Assembly (NCBI RefSeq): GCF_964204645.1 | Contig: NC_134027.1 | Span: 6,994,485-7,058,484 of the forward strand | Direction of reading: 5' to 3' | Source: Tubulanus polymorphus | Lineage: Eukaryota; Nemertea; Palaeonemertea; Tubulaniformes; Tubulanidae | Length of the DNA stretch: 64,000 bases | Shown: positions 43,872 through 55,404 of the stretch, one piece after another | How the letters are laid out: each line of letters begins with the position of its first letter | Position numbering within the stretch: position 1 is the stretch's first letter | Made by a program: the position numbers and the translations under genes | Notes under the pieces: model-generated | What the model saw: the letters and a program-made list of their open reading frames with translations, nothing else | Told to the model about the DNA's origin: nothing | Database searches by the model: none

Positions 43872-45229
43872 TCATGAGACTTCAGTCACATTTTCGGGTA
43901 ATTTAGTAGTTTCATCATCTACATCGTCATCATCTTCAACAAGATCTTCATCAGCGTCATCATCAATAACGATTGGTTTTTCTGCAGAACCAAAATTAAA
44001 ATGACTGAAGAATGAATCGAACGAAACAAAAAGGAAAACTGTTTCCTTAAACTGATATGTTACCTGTTTCACTTCCTTTGGGTGTTAAAAATACACGGTT
44101 CATAACAAGTTTTTTATGAGTATGACCGTAATAATTGACTTCGAGTTCTGGACCTTTCACCGATTTCCCCGGTGCCAAGTTCCAATTCCCAAATGTTTTA
44201 GCTAAAATATAAATGAAGTTTCATATTAAAACTGTTGATGATAGAATGAAGTACGCTCCACTGTGGCAAGCGTGGATCTGCCAGGTTCGCTATTGGTAAC
44301 TGGGTTATCACGCTTCAATTTCCTCTAAATTTCAGTTTCAGTTAAATTCAAATCAAGTTACATTCTCATTGCTGCTCACCTTTCATGCGATATTCTTCTT
44401 CAAATAAGACATTTGAGCCGACTGTATCCTTGTATTCTCCTGAGTAAACAGCACCTCCGATTTCCAACAGCGGGTTTTCACCATCAAGATTCTGAAAATA
44501 TACATTCAATTTCTATACATACAAATACTTGAGGCGGCAAGACAGTTTGAATGCGATGATGCACACCAATATTGTACAGGTCTCTCCAGCTTTGTAAAGA
44601 AAATCTTTATCAATCACTCCAGCCAACTCCATTACAACTAACGTCTCCTAGAAAAAAAATTGAAAATCAAGAATCTATAAATCCAAAATTATTGTCAGTA
44701 ACAGGGGGTCTTTGCCGAAATCCAAGGCATAATACCAACAACACCATAATCTGAGTCATCCTCGCTTGCCCTGGCCGCCAGACCCTTGATTAGTCTATAA
44801 GACCACCCAAGATTTCTTAGGTGGACAGGTTGCCACTCAGCAGCCACCTGTCTAAGCTTATATATCTAACCAAACAGATGTCTGGTTAGAGCAAATCTGT
44901 CGAAAAACAACGCATCTGATTGGATTGCCGCCGAGCGGCACCCTGTACACCTGTCCAAAGTAATAATCTTCTGCGGCCAGAGTTTGTATTGGCATGAGCT
45001 TCGGTGAGAGGGAATCTAACACTGACATTGAGTGATTCCACTGAGAGCTCCAAAATTAAAAAACCGATGAACCAAAACTTATGTAGTTACATTTCGGTAA
45101 ATAGTGCGACTCATTTCATTCTTTCTATGTTTTTAGGACAAAGTAAACCGAGATATTCATCAAATTTCATTAGATCATTATCAGTATATTAACCTCTTCC
45201 TCTGTATCACTTTGATCGCCTGAATTCAT
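43872..45229 (-). CDS. GTF3C6: General transcription factor IIIC subunit 6
   Basis: Five exons, 45194-45229, 44567-44647, 44380-44491, 44064-44201 and 43872-43981, give 158 aa (human 213). After the acidic start MNSGDQSDTEEE comes TLVVMELAGVIDKDFL, then GENPLLEIGGAVYSGEYKDT, VGSNVLFEEEY and HTHKKLVMNRVFL, the conserved TFIIIC subunit 6 (Sfc7/tau55-like) beta-barrel that pairs with GTF3C5. The C-terminal 40 residues are almost all Asp/Glu. TFIIIC recognises A and B boxes of tRNA genes. The first donor (gttaat) is weak, so exon 1 is less sure than the rest. Confidence 0.9.
44700..45000. repeat. Inverted-repeat-rich patch in GTF3C6 intron 1
   Basis: The patch is more GC-rich than its flanks and has short foldbacks: aggtggacaggttgc against gcagccacctgtct, and ctaaccaaacag against ctgtctggttag-like sequence at about 44870-44890. 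Probably a decayed element. Confidence 0.35.
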
Positions 45230-45910
45230 GCTCAAAAAATAAACAACAATCGATTCAAAATAGATTCAATTTTTCAGCCGGGTTATCGCTAATCCTCGGT
45301 ATTGGACTCGACTCTACCGGGAAGTAGGCGTCGCTTCTTGCTATTATGCGGCAAATTTGGATCTACTTATCTCCAAATTAACGTTACGATAGTAGCTAAT
45401 TAGCAGCCTGTCAAGTAATAAACGCTGCGATCAATTGTAAGAGATAAGTAGCGAAGAATAGGGCTCTATCAGGTATAACAAAAGACAAGAGTAGGCGGCC
45501 TAGGTCACCCCCCTTTCTTTTGTAGCTGCGTCTGCCTTAGTATTTTTTTTGGTTTTTTTATTCATTTTTTCCTGGCTGGGGGATGGAAGTTTGAGCAGAT
45601 GACACCTGGGACTGGGAGGGTCTAGTGGATATGCTGTCCCGGGTGTGAATACTGCTTTGACCAACCTATTTTCTCCAAAATCTAACTTTGACCTTTTCCT
45701 TGAATTTTCTAATCCAATAAGTCGCACACTGCGACAAGTTGTGTGTGACTTAAAAAATTCAAGTAAATGGCATGTGTTCAAATGTTCATGAATTGCCAAT
45801 GGTCAACACTCGTCCTCAACAAGACCATGTTACTTACCATCAACATCGTATTATCATTTAAACATTTAATATTTCAGTTTGTAAGAAGGTTAACCGGCAA
45901 TTAATTGATA
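45230..45910. promoter_or_regulatory. Divergent region of GTF3C6 and KIF15
   Basis: 681 bp between opposite start codons. The middle (about 45490-45800) has a 99-codon open frame on the minus strand. It recalls no family and includes homopolymer-rich sequence, so I treat it as non-coding or as transposon debris. Confidence 0.4.
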
Positions 45911-48900
45911 ATGACAATGTAAGTTAAATGATGATTGCTTACAATTAGTTATCCCATATTCTATCTATACTGCTGTACATAAAATATAAACTTACAGATT
46001 CACTCATTGTCGTTTGGAGAGAATTATTACTTCTATTTCATTTTATTTCAGGGATAATATACGAGTATTTGTGAGAGTGCGACCACCGGAGAATTTGGAG
46101 TCATCAGACTTGGAAACTCAATGCCTGGAAGTAGATTCAGCTCGTAATGCAGTCATCATGAATTGTAAACCTGAACAGAAGGTTTTCACATATGATCAGG
46201 TTGCAGATATAGAAACCACACAGGTACTGATTAAAATAGGATTGCTACTTCTTTATCAAACATGAGAACCCTCCTTTCAATATGTTTAAAAGGCATTCAA
46301 ATTATTCTTAATGATTATAGGAGTTTGTATTTACAAATGTTGGTAAGAATATCATCGAGAGTGCATTGAAAGGATACAACGGCACGATATTCGCGTACGG
46401 CCAGACTGGATCCGGAAAATCGTTTACAATGTTGGGACCGCAGGAAGATAATAACATCCAACATGACTGGCGCGGGGTTATACCTCGTACATTTGGATAC
46501 CTCTTCTCATTGATAGAAAGAGAACAACAACTGGTAAATATTCTGTAGCTTCCACATATAAACTTGAGAGATAATTAACATAGTCGCTAAGTTAAGTGTA
46601 AGTCTATGCATTTTGCCACAAAAAAGATCTTTGAATTGTAATTACAAGCCACAAATCAGTTGACTGTTAACTATGTTGATGTAATGAACAAGGTTCAGAA
46701 ATTTTGACAATTGATTACTTATTATAATTTCCAGAAAGGAGAAAATGTAGAATTTCTTGTGCGATGTTCATTTCTGGAGATTTACAATGAACAGATATTC
46801 GATCTGCTGGAACCTTCGGCAATGCCGCTACATTTGAGAGAAAACATAAAACATGGCGTTTATGTTGAAAATCTGACAGAAGTAACGGTGAAAAATTCGA
46901 TGGAATCGTATGAGGTCAGTTTAAAAGGAAATTAGGTAGTAACACAGTGACTTATAGTTTATCAAGGTTTTAATCCTATTATACATTAAGCTTATGTGTG
47001 TTAAGCCCAGCGCACATGGCAAAAATGTACATGTTTGTTTCAAACAGAAAACACATTTTGAGTAAAAGTTTTACCCGCTAACAGTAAAATGTTAGTGATG
47101 TTCCCTGATTGGTTATTAAGCCGTAGATGTTTTGTCAAACACAATAATATCCAACACACCGGGACAAAAAATATCTTCAACGAAACGAAACGTTTTTCTG
47201 TTTGGCGTTTTCTGTTTTTTTTTACTTCAACGCACACTTGTTCGTTGGGCTTTGATAACAAACAAGTATAAATTTTTTCACAAAGGCACTTATTGGAGGT
47301 ATGCAAAACAGACGGGTGGCAGCAACATCGATGAATCGAGAAAGCTCACGCAGTCATGCTGTATTCACTATTCATATAGAATCGAAGGTATGTGATGTGA
47401 TACAATTTAAACTTTAGATTTGAAAGTACAATTTGTTTTTTCACCTCAAAATTCTTTGATACAGCAAAAAAATGAAGGCCTTCAAAACATACGTCTGTCA
47501 AGACTTCATCTGGTTGATTTGGCTGGAAGTGAACGCCAAAAAGACACTAACACTGCCGGGCAACGGCTCAAGGTACATCAATTTTACAATCAGTGATATC
47601 GATTAAATCTAATGGTTTCGTTTGAAAACTTTCTGTGCATTATTGATAGGAAGCTGGCAGTATCAACAAATCTTTATCAGTGCTGGGACACGTTATAATG
47701 TCCCTCGTAGATATAGCTCAAGGCAAAGACAGATACGTTCCTTACCGGGATTCAAAGCTTAGCTTCTTGTTGCGGGTGAGCGTTTCAATATCAGATCGAA
47801 TTTGAAATATTGAAATTATTCAAGATTTTACATGTTACTACCGTTAGTATGAATTCATGATTGATAATCTTGTTTCAAATTTTTTTTTTCAATTTTTGCA
47901 GGATTCTCTGGGTGGTAATGCAATGACTTGCATAATAGCGTGTATACATCCAAGTTCTAGGTACATGAACAAATATATCTTAACCAGCTCATCTTAGTGC
48001 AATCTGTTTTATGTAATGCACTGATATAGACCTGTTCACTCGTAATTTTTGTTTTCAAAGATGCTTTGGCGAAACTCTGTCAACACTTCATTTTGCTCGA
48101 AGAGCAAAAATGATTAAAAACAAGGTAAGTACCCCTGTAACTGATTTAAGTTGATCGGTGTTTTGATGGCGCCATGGTTGAGAATTGTTACATTATTTTT
48201 CTAATTAGGCAATTATTAATGAAGATACTCAGGGAAATATAGCTCATCTGCAAAATGAGATTCGTCGGCTAAAAGAACAAATAGCTCAGATGAACATGAG
48301 TCCTGTTGTTTCAAAAGGCGTAAACTCTTCTAGTCATATCATCATGCCGTCGTCCCGCGATCATGAAGAAATGGAAAATTGGAAACGAAAATTCATTGAA
48401 GCAATGCACTTCAGGGATAAATCCGAACAAGAGAAACAAACACTGAAGGCCAAGTCTCTCGAGTTAGAGGATCTAGTGCGCAAAAAAGAAAGATTCCTGC
48501 AAAATCAGAAAATGATAGTGAAATTCAAAGAAAGCCGTATTGCTCAACTTGAGAAAAATGTGAAAGAAATCGATAGCCAACTGATGATAGTATGTACACC
48601 TACCAGTCAACTTCATGTTGTCTCAGGTTTGTCTATGTTGTACATTGATTCTTAATTTCTTCTTAAATTAATTTGTTATAGAATTCTATGAAAGAGGAAA
48701 TCGAATGTTTGAAAGACAACTTACAGCATAATCCAAAACTGACTCAAATTGCGCTTGAAAAAGAGCATCTACGTAATGAAGTGAAACGTCTTCGCAGCAT
48801 CGAAGCTGTCGCAACTGGTTTCAGAATCGAACGTGAGAAAATGAATGATTTGGAAAAGGTTTACACAGAGCTCATGCAAGAGAAAGGAGATGGAGACAAT

Positions 48901-51900
48901 AACAATGGTATATTATTTTCAAGTCCACCATGTTTCATACCGATTCTTTATGTTATTGAATCGATGTGTCTGTGTCAAGGTATTGGTTCATATCTTTTAC
49001 AGTAATATCCGATTGTCGTTCATGTACTCCTCAAGCTAGTGAAAGCGTTTCCGTTGCTACAATTGAGCGTTATGAATCGCAAATACGGGCGCTTCAAGAG
49101 GAAATAAATAATGTAAAGTTAGGTTGAATATATGTATAATATCAGTTAGACAGCTAGAAAAGGTGTCTACATCATTTCAAGATATTCATACTTTCAGTTA
49201 AAAGAGGAAACGAGAAAATCGAGAGAAGAAACTGAAAAAAGAAATGTTGACCTTCAGTCTGAATTAACGTCTTTTCAAAAAGCAAATTCTGAGCTAGAGA
49301 AAGTTCTAGAAGCTCATCAGCTGAAGAGTCGCATGGAAATTGATTCAATGAACAACATGCATTTACATACGATTCAGGTGATAAAGCTTGTAACTTTAAC
49401 ATTTGAATGGCTGATGTATTATTGGCAGCTAACTAAAAATGGACTTTCCGGTATTTCAGACGTTTACCACCCCTACAAAACTTACGTACAGTCTCAGAAA
49501 TCGAGATATTCATCGGAAGAGTCTCGGTGGACCAATTGAAATGATTCTTGAAGAGGAGGACAACATTTTTGATGAAAAAGAACTTCCTGAAATGGCTGAA
49601 CAAGCTAAAGAAGCTCTTACTGAGGAAATAAAAAGACTTCAGGTAGAGAAATAAGAAAGTTGATTGCTTTGGGGAAAACTTCATTCATCTTCATGGTTGA
49701 TTTTAATATATTTGAAACAATATTAGGACATTTATTAAGCGTATCTTTTTCAGGAGCAAAGTAGTTCCCTACAAGAGCAATTTCAAGCAATGGAAAGTGA
49801 AAACTTAAAACTTCGACAGACCCATTCTAAACATGAGACGAAAATTGAACAGCTCAATGAGGTTTGTTATGTTGTTCATTTTGCAATTTCTAGTTTCAAT
49901 CACATTTCTTAATGCAATGATATCATGTTAAGATTTTGGAAAGTGAGAGATCATCGTTCAAGACTCTCAATGATAGTTTGACTAAACAAGTGGATGAAAT
50001 CACTAAGGATTTGAATGTAACTAAATCTCATGAATCAGGTAAATTTACCCACTATATGCTACTACAATACCTGATAACCAAAAAATACTGAGGATTTTTG
50101 TGTGCTTATATCTGAAAGAAAGTAGAAATTTGCATTGTTCATACTTTTTTCTATTTTACATTCAGTTCTGAAGGAAGAAGTACAAGATCTGAAATTGTTA
50201 TTGGGCTCATCAGACAATGAATTAAAAGCAGCCAAGTGTCTGGTCACTGTCCAAAAGACAACTATGGATAAAGAGGTTGCTAGTCTAGAAACGGAGGTAC
50301 TAAGGCTGAGGGACTTAAAAAAAGATTAGATTAATGTTCATAGAAAAGAATACTTATAATCATAATTTTGTAGTTGTCCCGTTTGAAAGATGAACTTTCC
50401 AAGATGAATCGAGATCGTGACATCGCTTTAGAGGAGAAGGGTTCCTTAGTTGAAAACCTTGACACAGCTCATGCAACATTAAGCTTCTTCGAAGATGAAA
50501 TGAAAGAATTAGAAAAAAAACTACTTGAAGAGCGTGTGAAAGTGAAAAATCTTCATGTGGAATTACAGGTACGGTATCTATCCATTTTCACACACAACAA
50601 CAAAATCCTGCACTTTCATTTTAGAGTTGCATCTGAAGAAAGATACTACAGATTCAAAATTATAGAAATGTTATTTATGTATCATAGAACGCAGCTGAGA
50701 AGCAACAAATAGATGATCAAAACTATGCTAGATTACTGGAACAAATTACACAGCAAGGCGAAGATAAGGTATACTTCTGTTTGTTATTGTTATATCAGTG
50801 TGTAAAGTAGCAATTAGTCAAGAAGATACATAATATGCATGTAAGATGGACTTACCAGAGAAATCAATTTATTGAGCAACTTTTACTTTTAGCCATCATA
50901 AGTATGCCTGATGATGGCTAATAGTCTTTAGCGGAAACGTTGCTCAATTCATAAACCTTCTACTCAAGAACTTAACATCTTTGGCTGAATTATTGTGGGA
51001 TTTTCTCGTATACCTGAAGTAGTTTCACTCACTCTCTGCGGTTGTTACTGCATTTTAGGAAAAAGAATTCGCAAAACATGTCGAGGAGAACAAGATGTTA
51101 CGTGATCATCTGTACAGCATTCAACAGCAGTACGAAGAAAAAAGTGGTAGCCTCATTCAATCAAATGAACAAATTGAGAAATTACGAGAAGAGCAAACGT
51201 TGCTTCAGAAAATGTCACGTGAACAACAGGTATTTACACGATTCCTGTCAAATTTCCATTGGAATATATATTTGCTAATTTGTTTCTCATTTGACTCAAC
51301 AAGACATTAGGATCTTTGACCGAAACCTGAAAAATTAATGTTTCACTTTAGGAATTACTATCCCAACTCGGTCAGCGATCTCAGGATCAGAACAGTCGAC
51401 TGAACCAACAGGATAGAATAATCACCGATCTTCATGACGAAATCGAGGGTTGCCATAAGAGAACGAATGACCTAGAAAATGTCAACGAAAAAATCAGACG
51501 AGAAAATGAAGCCTTACGCCAGCAATTCAACGAAAGTGAAGCTGAATTCACTCGTAAGATAAATGTTAAAGAAGTTGAGGTACTGATGGAATTTCGGATA
51601 TAACTTAATAACTTAAGCTGTCAGCAGTTACTGTTTATGATAATGTGCAACATAAAATTTCCAGATCTGTATTTACAAAGATGAATTGGAGGATATGAGT
51701 TCTCAATATAGCGTCCTTCAAGAGTCTTCAGCGATGACAGATATACAACGCCAACAGACGCTGGTATGTTGAAAAACATGCATCAAACATGAAACAGACG
51801 CCCTTCTTTTGAGAAATAGCTTAATAATCTCCGATCGGTTTATACATTTATGTATTTTTTGTTTGACAGGAAGAATTACAGGAATCTAAAAAACAGATCG

Positions 51901-54034
51901 AACAACTGAAACACGAGGTAGTTCAAAATATCAGTTTTATTCTTACAGTTGCAATATGATTGTTCTTAGTCAATAAACCTCAAACCGTTTGTAGTTACTT
52001 CAGAAGAGCAAAGAGCTGGAGGAATTTGAAAGAACGATGCAGGCTCGTTCATTAGACCATGCTGAAACCAAACAGACTGCGGAAGAGCTTCATTTAGTCA
52101 TACAAAGAAACTCAGAAGAATTTGCTAAATATCCTTTTTCAAAAGATGCCGCACAAACAGGCTTCTGGTCATCTTTTAATTTTTAAAAACTTCTCGCTGA
52201 AATGTAACAAGGTCTTTGATTTCCTTGACATTTCTCACATATAAGATCAGTCAGACAGAAACATTGAAAAAACATATCGAAGAATTTGAAACAGTTCGGA
52301 AAGATAAGAATAAGGAGATTGAGATGTTAAAGGTTTGTCTCCAGATTGGCAATTGATTACATTAAAGCATCTAGTCTTCGTTTGGTTCTTCTTCGATGTC
52401 TTTTCTTCAAAATTTCAGATGCAATTATCAGAAAATGAAACTCTTCGAAGTGAATATGAAAAGCTTGAAATCGGTTGTAAAGTTTTAGAAAGAGAACAGA
52501 GATTAGCAGTGAACAGGTTCCTTGTACCACAGATTCGACCGATTTGGAAACTAGTTTGGCAAAGTGAAATTAGAAAAATATGTGCATACATTTATTGGTT
52601 TCTTACAGAGAACAAGATATGGTGGAAAAACTAACAGATTTGCAGATGAAATACAATCAGCTGGAAGCATCTTTTTCAGAAAACAGTATGCAGCTTGTTG
52701 ATCAAGTTAAAGAAAAGGAATCCATGCAGAATGAGTATGTTTATTTGATTTTTGAATGGAATAAATTTTGGTAGATATGAATTTTCAAAGACAATACATT
52801 GGAAAATAGTAAGACGAGTTTATGAATTATAGGTTGGCAGTAGTCAATGTAACATTAGAAACATTAAGAGATGATCTGCAAATCAAACAAACTAACTTGG
52901 AAAGAATATCGGACTTAGCCGCCCATGATCAAGAAAAAATATCGGGCTTGATGTCATTAGTTGAGGAAATGAAAGAGGAGAAAGCTAAAACTCTGAAGGT
53001 AAGAAGACCTCTGTTAATTTTGATGTACTGATGTCGTCTTGTTATTTTCGTGTTGAAATGTCATTTAACCACCTTCAATAAGTGAAGACACCAAATATCA
53101 TTCTCTTCTAAATAAACATTTTTATCATTCTACTAGCATTTGGAAAATGTGAAAGCTGAGAATGCTAAGTTGGTTGGTCATCAAAATTTGAATCAAAAAA
53201 TCCACTATGTTTCGTCGCTGCAACAGGAAAAGAATAAACTTCAAGAGGTTTGTAGAAGTAATTTTGTTTCATATTTTGCTAATTACGGTACTATCAATTT
53301 GATCCAAATGTACAGTGAATTATTTAGTAGTTATAATATAAAGTCTACCTTGGTATTTAACGTCACTTGGAGGGGGTAGTTAGTCCTATTCTGGAATATT
53401 TATTATGAGCACTATCAGGCCATGTGTGCCAGTTTCATAGAGTCTGTAACTTTCAGACGGAAGATGACAGTTACTGTGTAATATCATCTCCTGCCATTCA
53501 GGATGAATCAACTGTTGTACGACCACCGCGAACAGTTCAAACGCCAGAGATGAGTTTATTCCCATTTGCAGCATTGCGCAAGAAAACCTACTTATAAAAC
53601 AGTGAACAATGGCTGCAGTTGATTAATAAGTTGGAACATGTTTATTTAAATGGTTGAACTTTGATTTGTTATGTAAAGTGCAAATATTTTGAAAAATAAA
53701 ATTGGTATGTTTGCTATCACGGGGCTACACCTCTCGATAATAGTTTGATTAGTGGACTTAACCTATCGACCACAGGTCTTCATTGTGGGTTCACATGTTG
53801 GATATTAACTATTTGACCTTATCTATTGACACAGTCATGTGTATCTTGTTAATGTATTCAAATGAAAAATAAAATCATGATTATTATTTAATACATCTGT
53901 ACACCTTGGTTACTTTTGAAATGCATGTATGAAAAGTGTTGTTAATAGTCAAGAGTCATTGAACTTTTTTGTTCATGTATTTTCAGGAAAATATGAAATT
54001 AAAGATAGAACTCAATAAACTGAAAAAAAGTTAG
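45911..54034 (+). CDS. KIF15: Kinesin-12 family mitotic motor KIF15
   Basis: Thirty exons join in phase for 1351 aa (human 1388): 45911-45918, 46052-46223, 46321-46533, 46735-46914, 47286-47387, 47465-47572, 47650-47775, 47902-47960, 48061-48124, 48209-48589, 48682-48907, 49003-49112, 49198-49377, 49460-49642, 49754-49861, 49933-50038, 50166-50296, 50374-50568, 50688-50768, 51059-51229, 51352-51579, 51665-51763, 51870-51917, 51995-52128, 52239-52332, 52419-52516, 52609-52734, 52833-52998, 53137-53247 and 53987-54034. The motor domain occupies about 4-340: [12 protein letters not shown]-loop GQTGSGKS (87-94), [24 protein letters not shown] and a long coiled coil follow, then [17 protein letters not shown], the conserved kinesin-12 C-terminal motif. 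KIF15 supports spindle bipolarity together with KIF11. The 8-base first coding exon (MTM) is inferred. Intron 24 is of U12 AT-AC type. A second possible last exon lies at 53502-53597. Confidence 0.96.
47002..47255. mobile_element. MITE with TTAAGCCCAGCGCAC-type ends in KIF15 intron 4
   Basis: The left end is taagcccagcgcac (from 47002). The right end, read on the minus strand, is aaagcccaacgaac (ending 47255), with inner complementary acagaaaacac/cagaaaacgcc segments. The outer motif aagcccaacgc is shared with the element in the ten-cysteine gene intron (30693-30850), so both probably belong to one family. Confidence 0.55.
50871..50948. other. Foldback with hammerhead-ribozyme-like core words
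   Basis: Outer arms attgagcaac (50871-50880) and gttgctcaat (50939-50948) are perfectly complementary. Inside are CTGATGA (50908-50914), a gctaa/ttagc hairpin and GGAAAC (50933-50938), in the order of a type III hammerhead: arm, substrate side, CUGAUGA, stem II, GAAA, arm. Against this, a strong alternative hairpin exists (ttagccatcat at about 50889-50899 with atgatggctaa at 50911-50921), and spacing around stem I is off by about 3 bases. It lies in KIF15 intron 19. Confidence 0.35.
52129..52238 (+). other. U12-type AT-AC intron of KIF15
   Basis: The intron starts ATATCCTTTTTC, the consensus U12 donor, and ends in tctcac. The branch-point word ttccttgac (52221-52229) ends 9 bases before the AC end. 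Splicing at these ends restores the frame as [17 protein letters not shown]. No GT-AG alternative keeps the frame open here. Confidence 0.93.
53502..53597 (+). CDS. KIF15: Alternative last exon of KIF15
   Basis: After the acceptor ctgccattcag, a phase-0 open segment encodes [20 protein letters not shown] and 11 more residues to TAA. Phase 0 is exactly what the exon ending at 53247 needs. AATAAA follows at 53695-53700. A transcript that stops here would swap the 15-residue tail [15 protein letters not shown] (exon 53987-54034) for a Pro/Thr-rich, non-coiled tail. This is inferred from splice sites, phase and poly(A) signal only. Confidence 0.7.
   Translation, partial: DESTVVRPPRTVQTPEMSLFPFAALRKKTYL
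53695..53700 (+). terminator. KIF15: Polyadenylation signal after the alternative KIF15 exon
   Basis: AATAAA about 100 bp after the TAA at 53595-53597, inside what would otherwise be the last intron. It supports a genuine alternative 3' end. Confidence 0.55.
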
Positions 54035-55404
54035 GCGAACTCTTACTGGTTGGACTTTTACCTTGCTCGATTTAACGGGTTCACTTTTGATCACGCCAAT
54101 TTTACTCATTTGAATAACGTCAAACTGATATCCAGTCATGTCAATAGATTATAGGATACAGCATCTGCTGAAGTACTGATTCCATATTCGCGGTGTACAT
54201 TGATATGGTGTAAATATCATTGTGCTAGCATATAATTATATCTATTGAATGTCAGAAAAATGAATAATAATATTTATAATAATAAATATTTGATAACAAG
54301 AATACGATCGTCGTTAGTATAATGGAACCCTTATCACTTGGCTTGATCGTGGATGAAGATATCGAGGAATAATTCAGACACAGGAGGAAATTTCTAGATT
54401 TAACAAAGTGAACATTTTTCCCCAAGATATAGTGGAACCTCGTCATAACGAACTTGGATAAAACGATTCATCGGATATAACTAATACAGAGAATTTCGTC
54501 CCAAGAAAATTTACCGGGTAATCAATTTCACACCGGTTATAACGAACATAGTTTCAGGTCCCATAATTGAAGTTTGTTGTAACGAGGTTCCACTGTTTTG
54601 GCTTGCTACCCACATTAAGATGTGTGTATCAAATTGTACGGGTACCATGTCTGGTATATCGTTTGCAGCAGCTCCATTATTTAGCAAAGTGAAAAACCAT
54701 TCAAAACGAACAATTATATCATGTCAGTATCATGTGCATTTATATTTCCAAAAAAAGTTAATTGTTCTATAAATATACAATTGTTTTAAATTAATATTTG
54801 TTCATAAACCTTTCGAGAAACCCTGCAGAATTGTTTAGTGCTTTTCCGAATGAATTGGGAAATCATATCATATACGATATTCTAACTATTGGAGTGGAAA
54901 TTGCTCACTATAAATTAGATATACGAGATAATCGTTATATTTTCAACTGTACCCGATAGAATAACTGGCTTCGGCCATTGCATAGATACTTTACTTTATC
55001 AGATAGTGCACATTAGATCAGTAGTTTGATTTACAATCATTTGACCTTACAATAGCCTAGACACGTTTAAACCATAGAGATCTTATGTCAACATTATCTA
55101 TAACTGATCACCCATAGATGTAGTAATAAGAATTTTACTGGAATACTAGACCTCGAGATAAATCCACCATTTTTAAGCTTCAAGCAAATCAGTACTGGTA
55201 ATTAAACACACCATTCACGGGGAAACACAAGTTTATTTTCTAATTATATATATTCACATAAATGTACATGTATACAATAATACATATCACACTTGATCAA
55301 CGATACAATAATGGTAATTAAGCAATGTAAAATATATGTATAACGTTTGACTATTTATTACTTTTTATCAAATTTTCTTTCTAAAAATCTAAATCGTATC
55401 AACA
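54035..55404. other. Convergent 3' region of KIF15 and GCSH
   Basis: AT-rich 3' untranslated sequence with a CAGT-type element at 54430-54595. A minus-strand AATAAA at 55232-55237 could serve GCSH. I see no other gene. Confidence 0.5.
54430..54595. mobile_element. Short pogo/Tigger-like DNA transposon
   Basis: The left end TAGTGGAACCTCGTCATAAC (from 54430) and the right end CAGTGGAACCTCGTTACAAC (minus strand, ending 54595) differ at three positions. TA precedes the left end, but TT follows the right end. The terminal sequence is very like the CAGTNGAACCTCG ends that I recall for pogo-like elements of many animals. 166 bp, non-coding. Confidence 0.8.

Noticed and set aside
43992-44201. Upstream continuation of the open frame at 43872-44072 as extra GTF3C6 coding sequence
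   Set aside because: The frame between 43982 and 44063 is intron: acceptor ttctgcag and donor gtaaca give the conserved protein, whereas read-through adds unrelated residues.
45500-45799. 99-codon minus-strand open frame between GTF3C6 and KIF15
   Set aside because: No recognised motif, Lys/Thr low-complexity end, and its position in a likely bidirectional promoter. More probably repeat debris.
53248-53379. Extension of the KIF15 exon past 53247
   Set aside because: The open frame continues, but the donor gtttgt at 53248 fits the conserved protein and joins both candidate last exons in phase.
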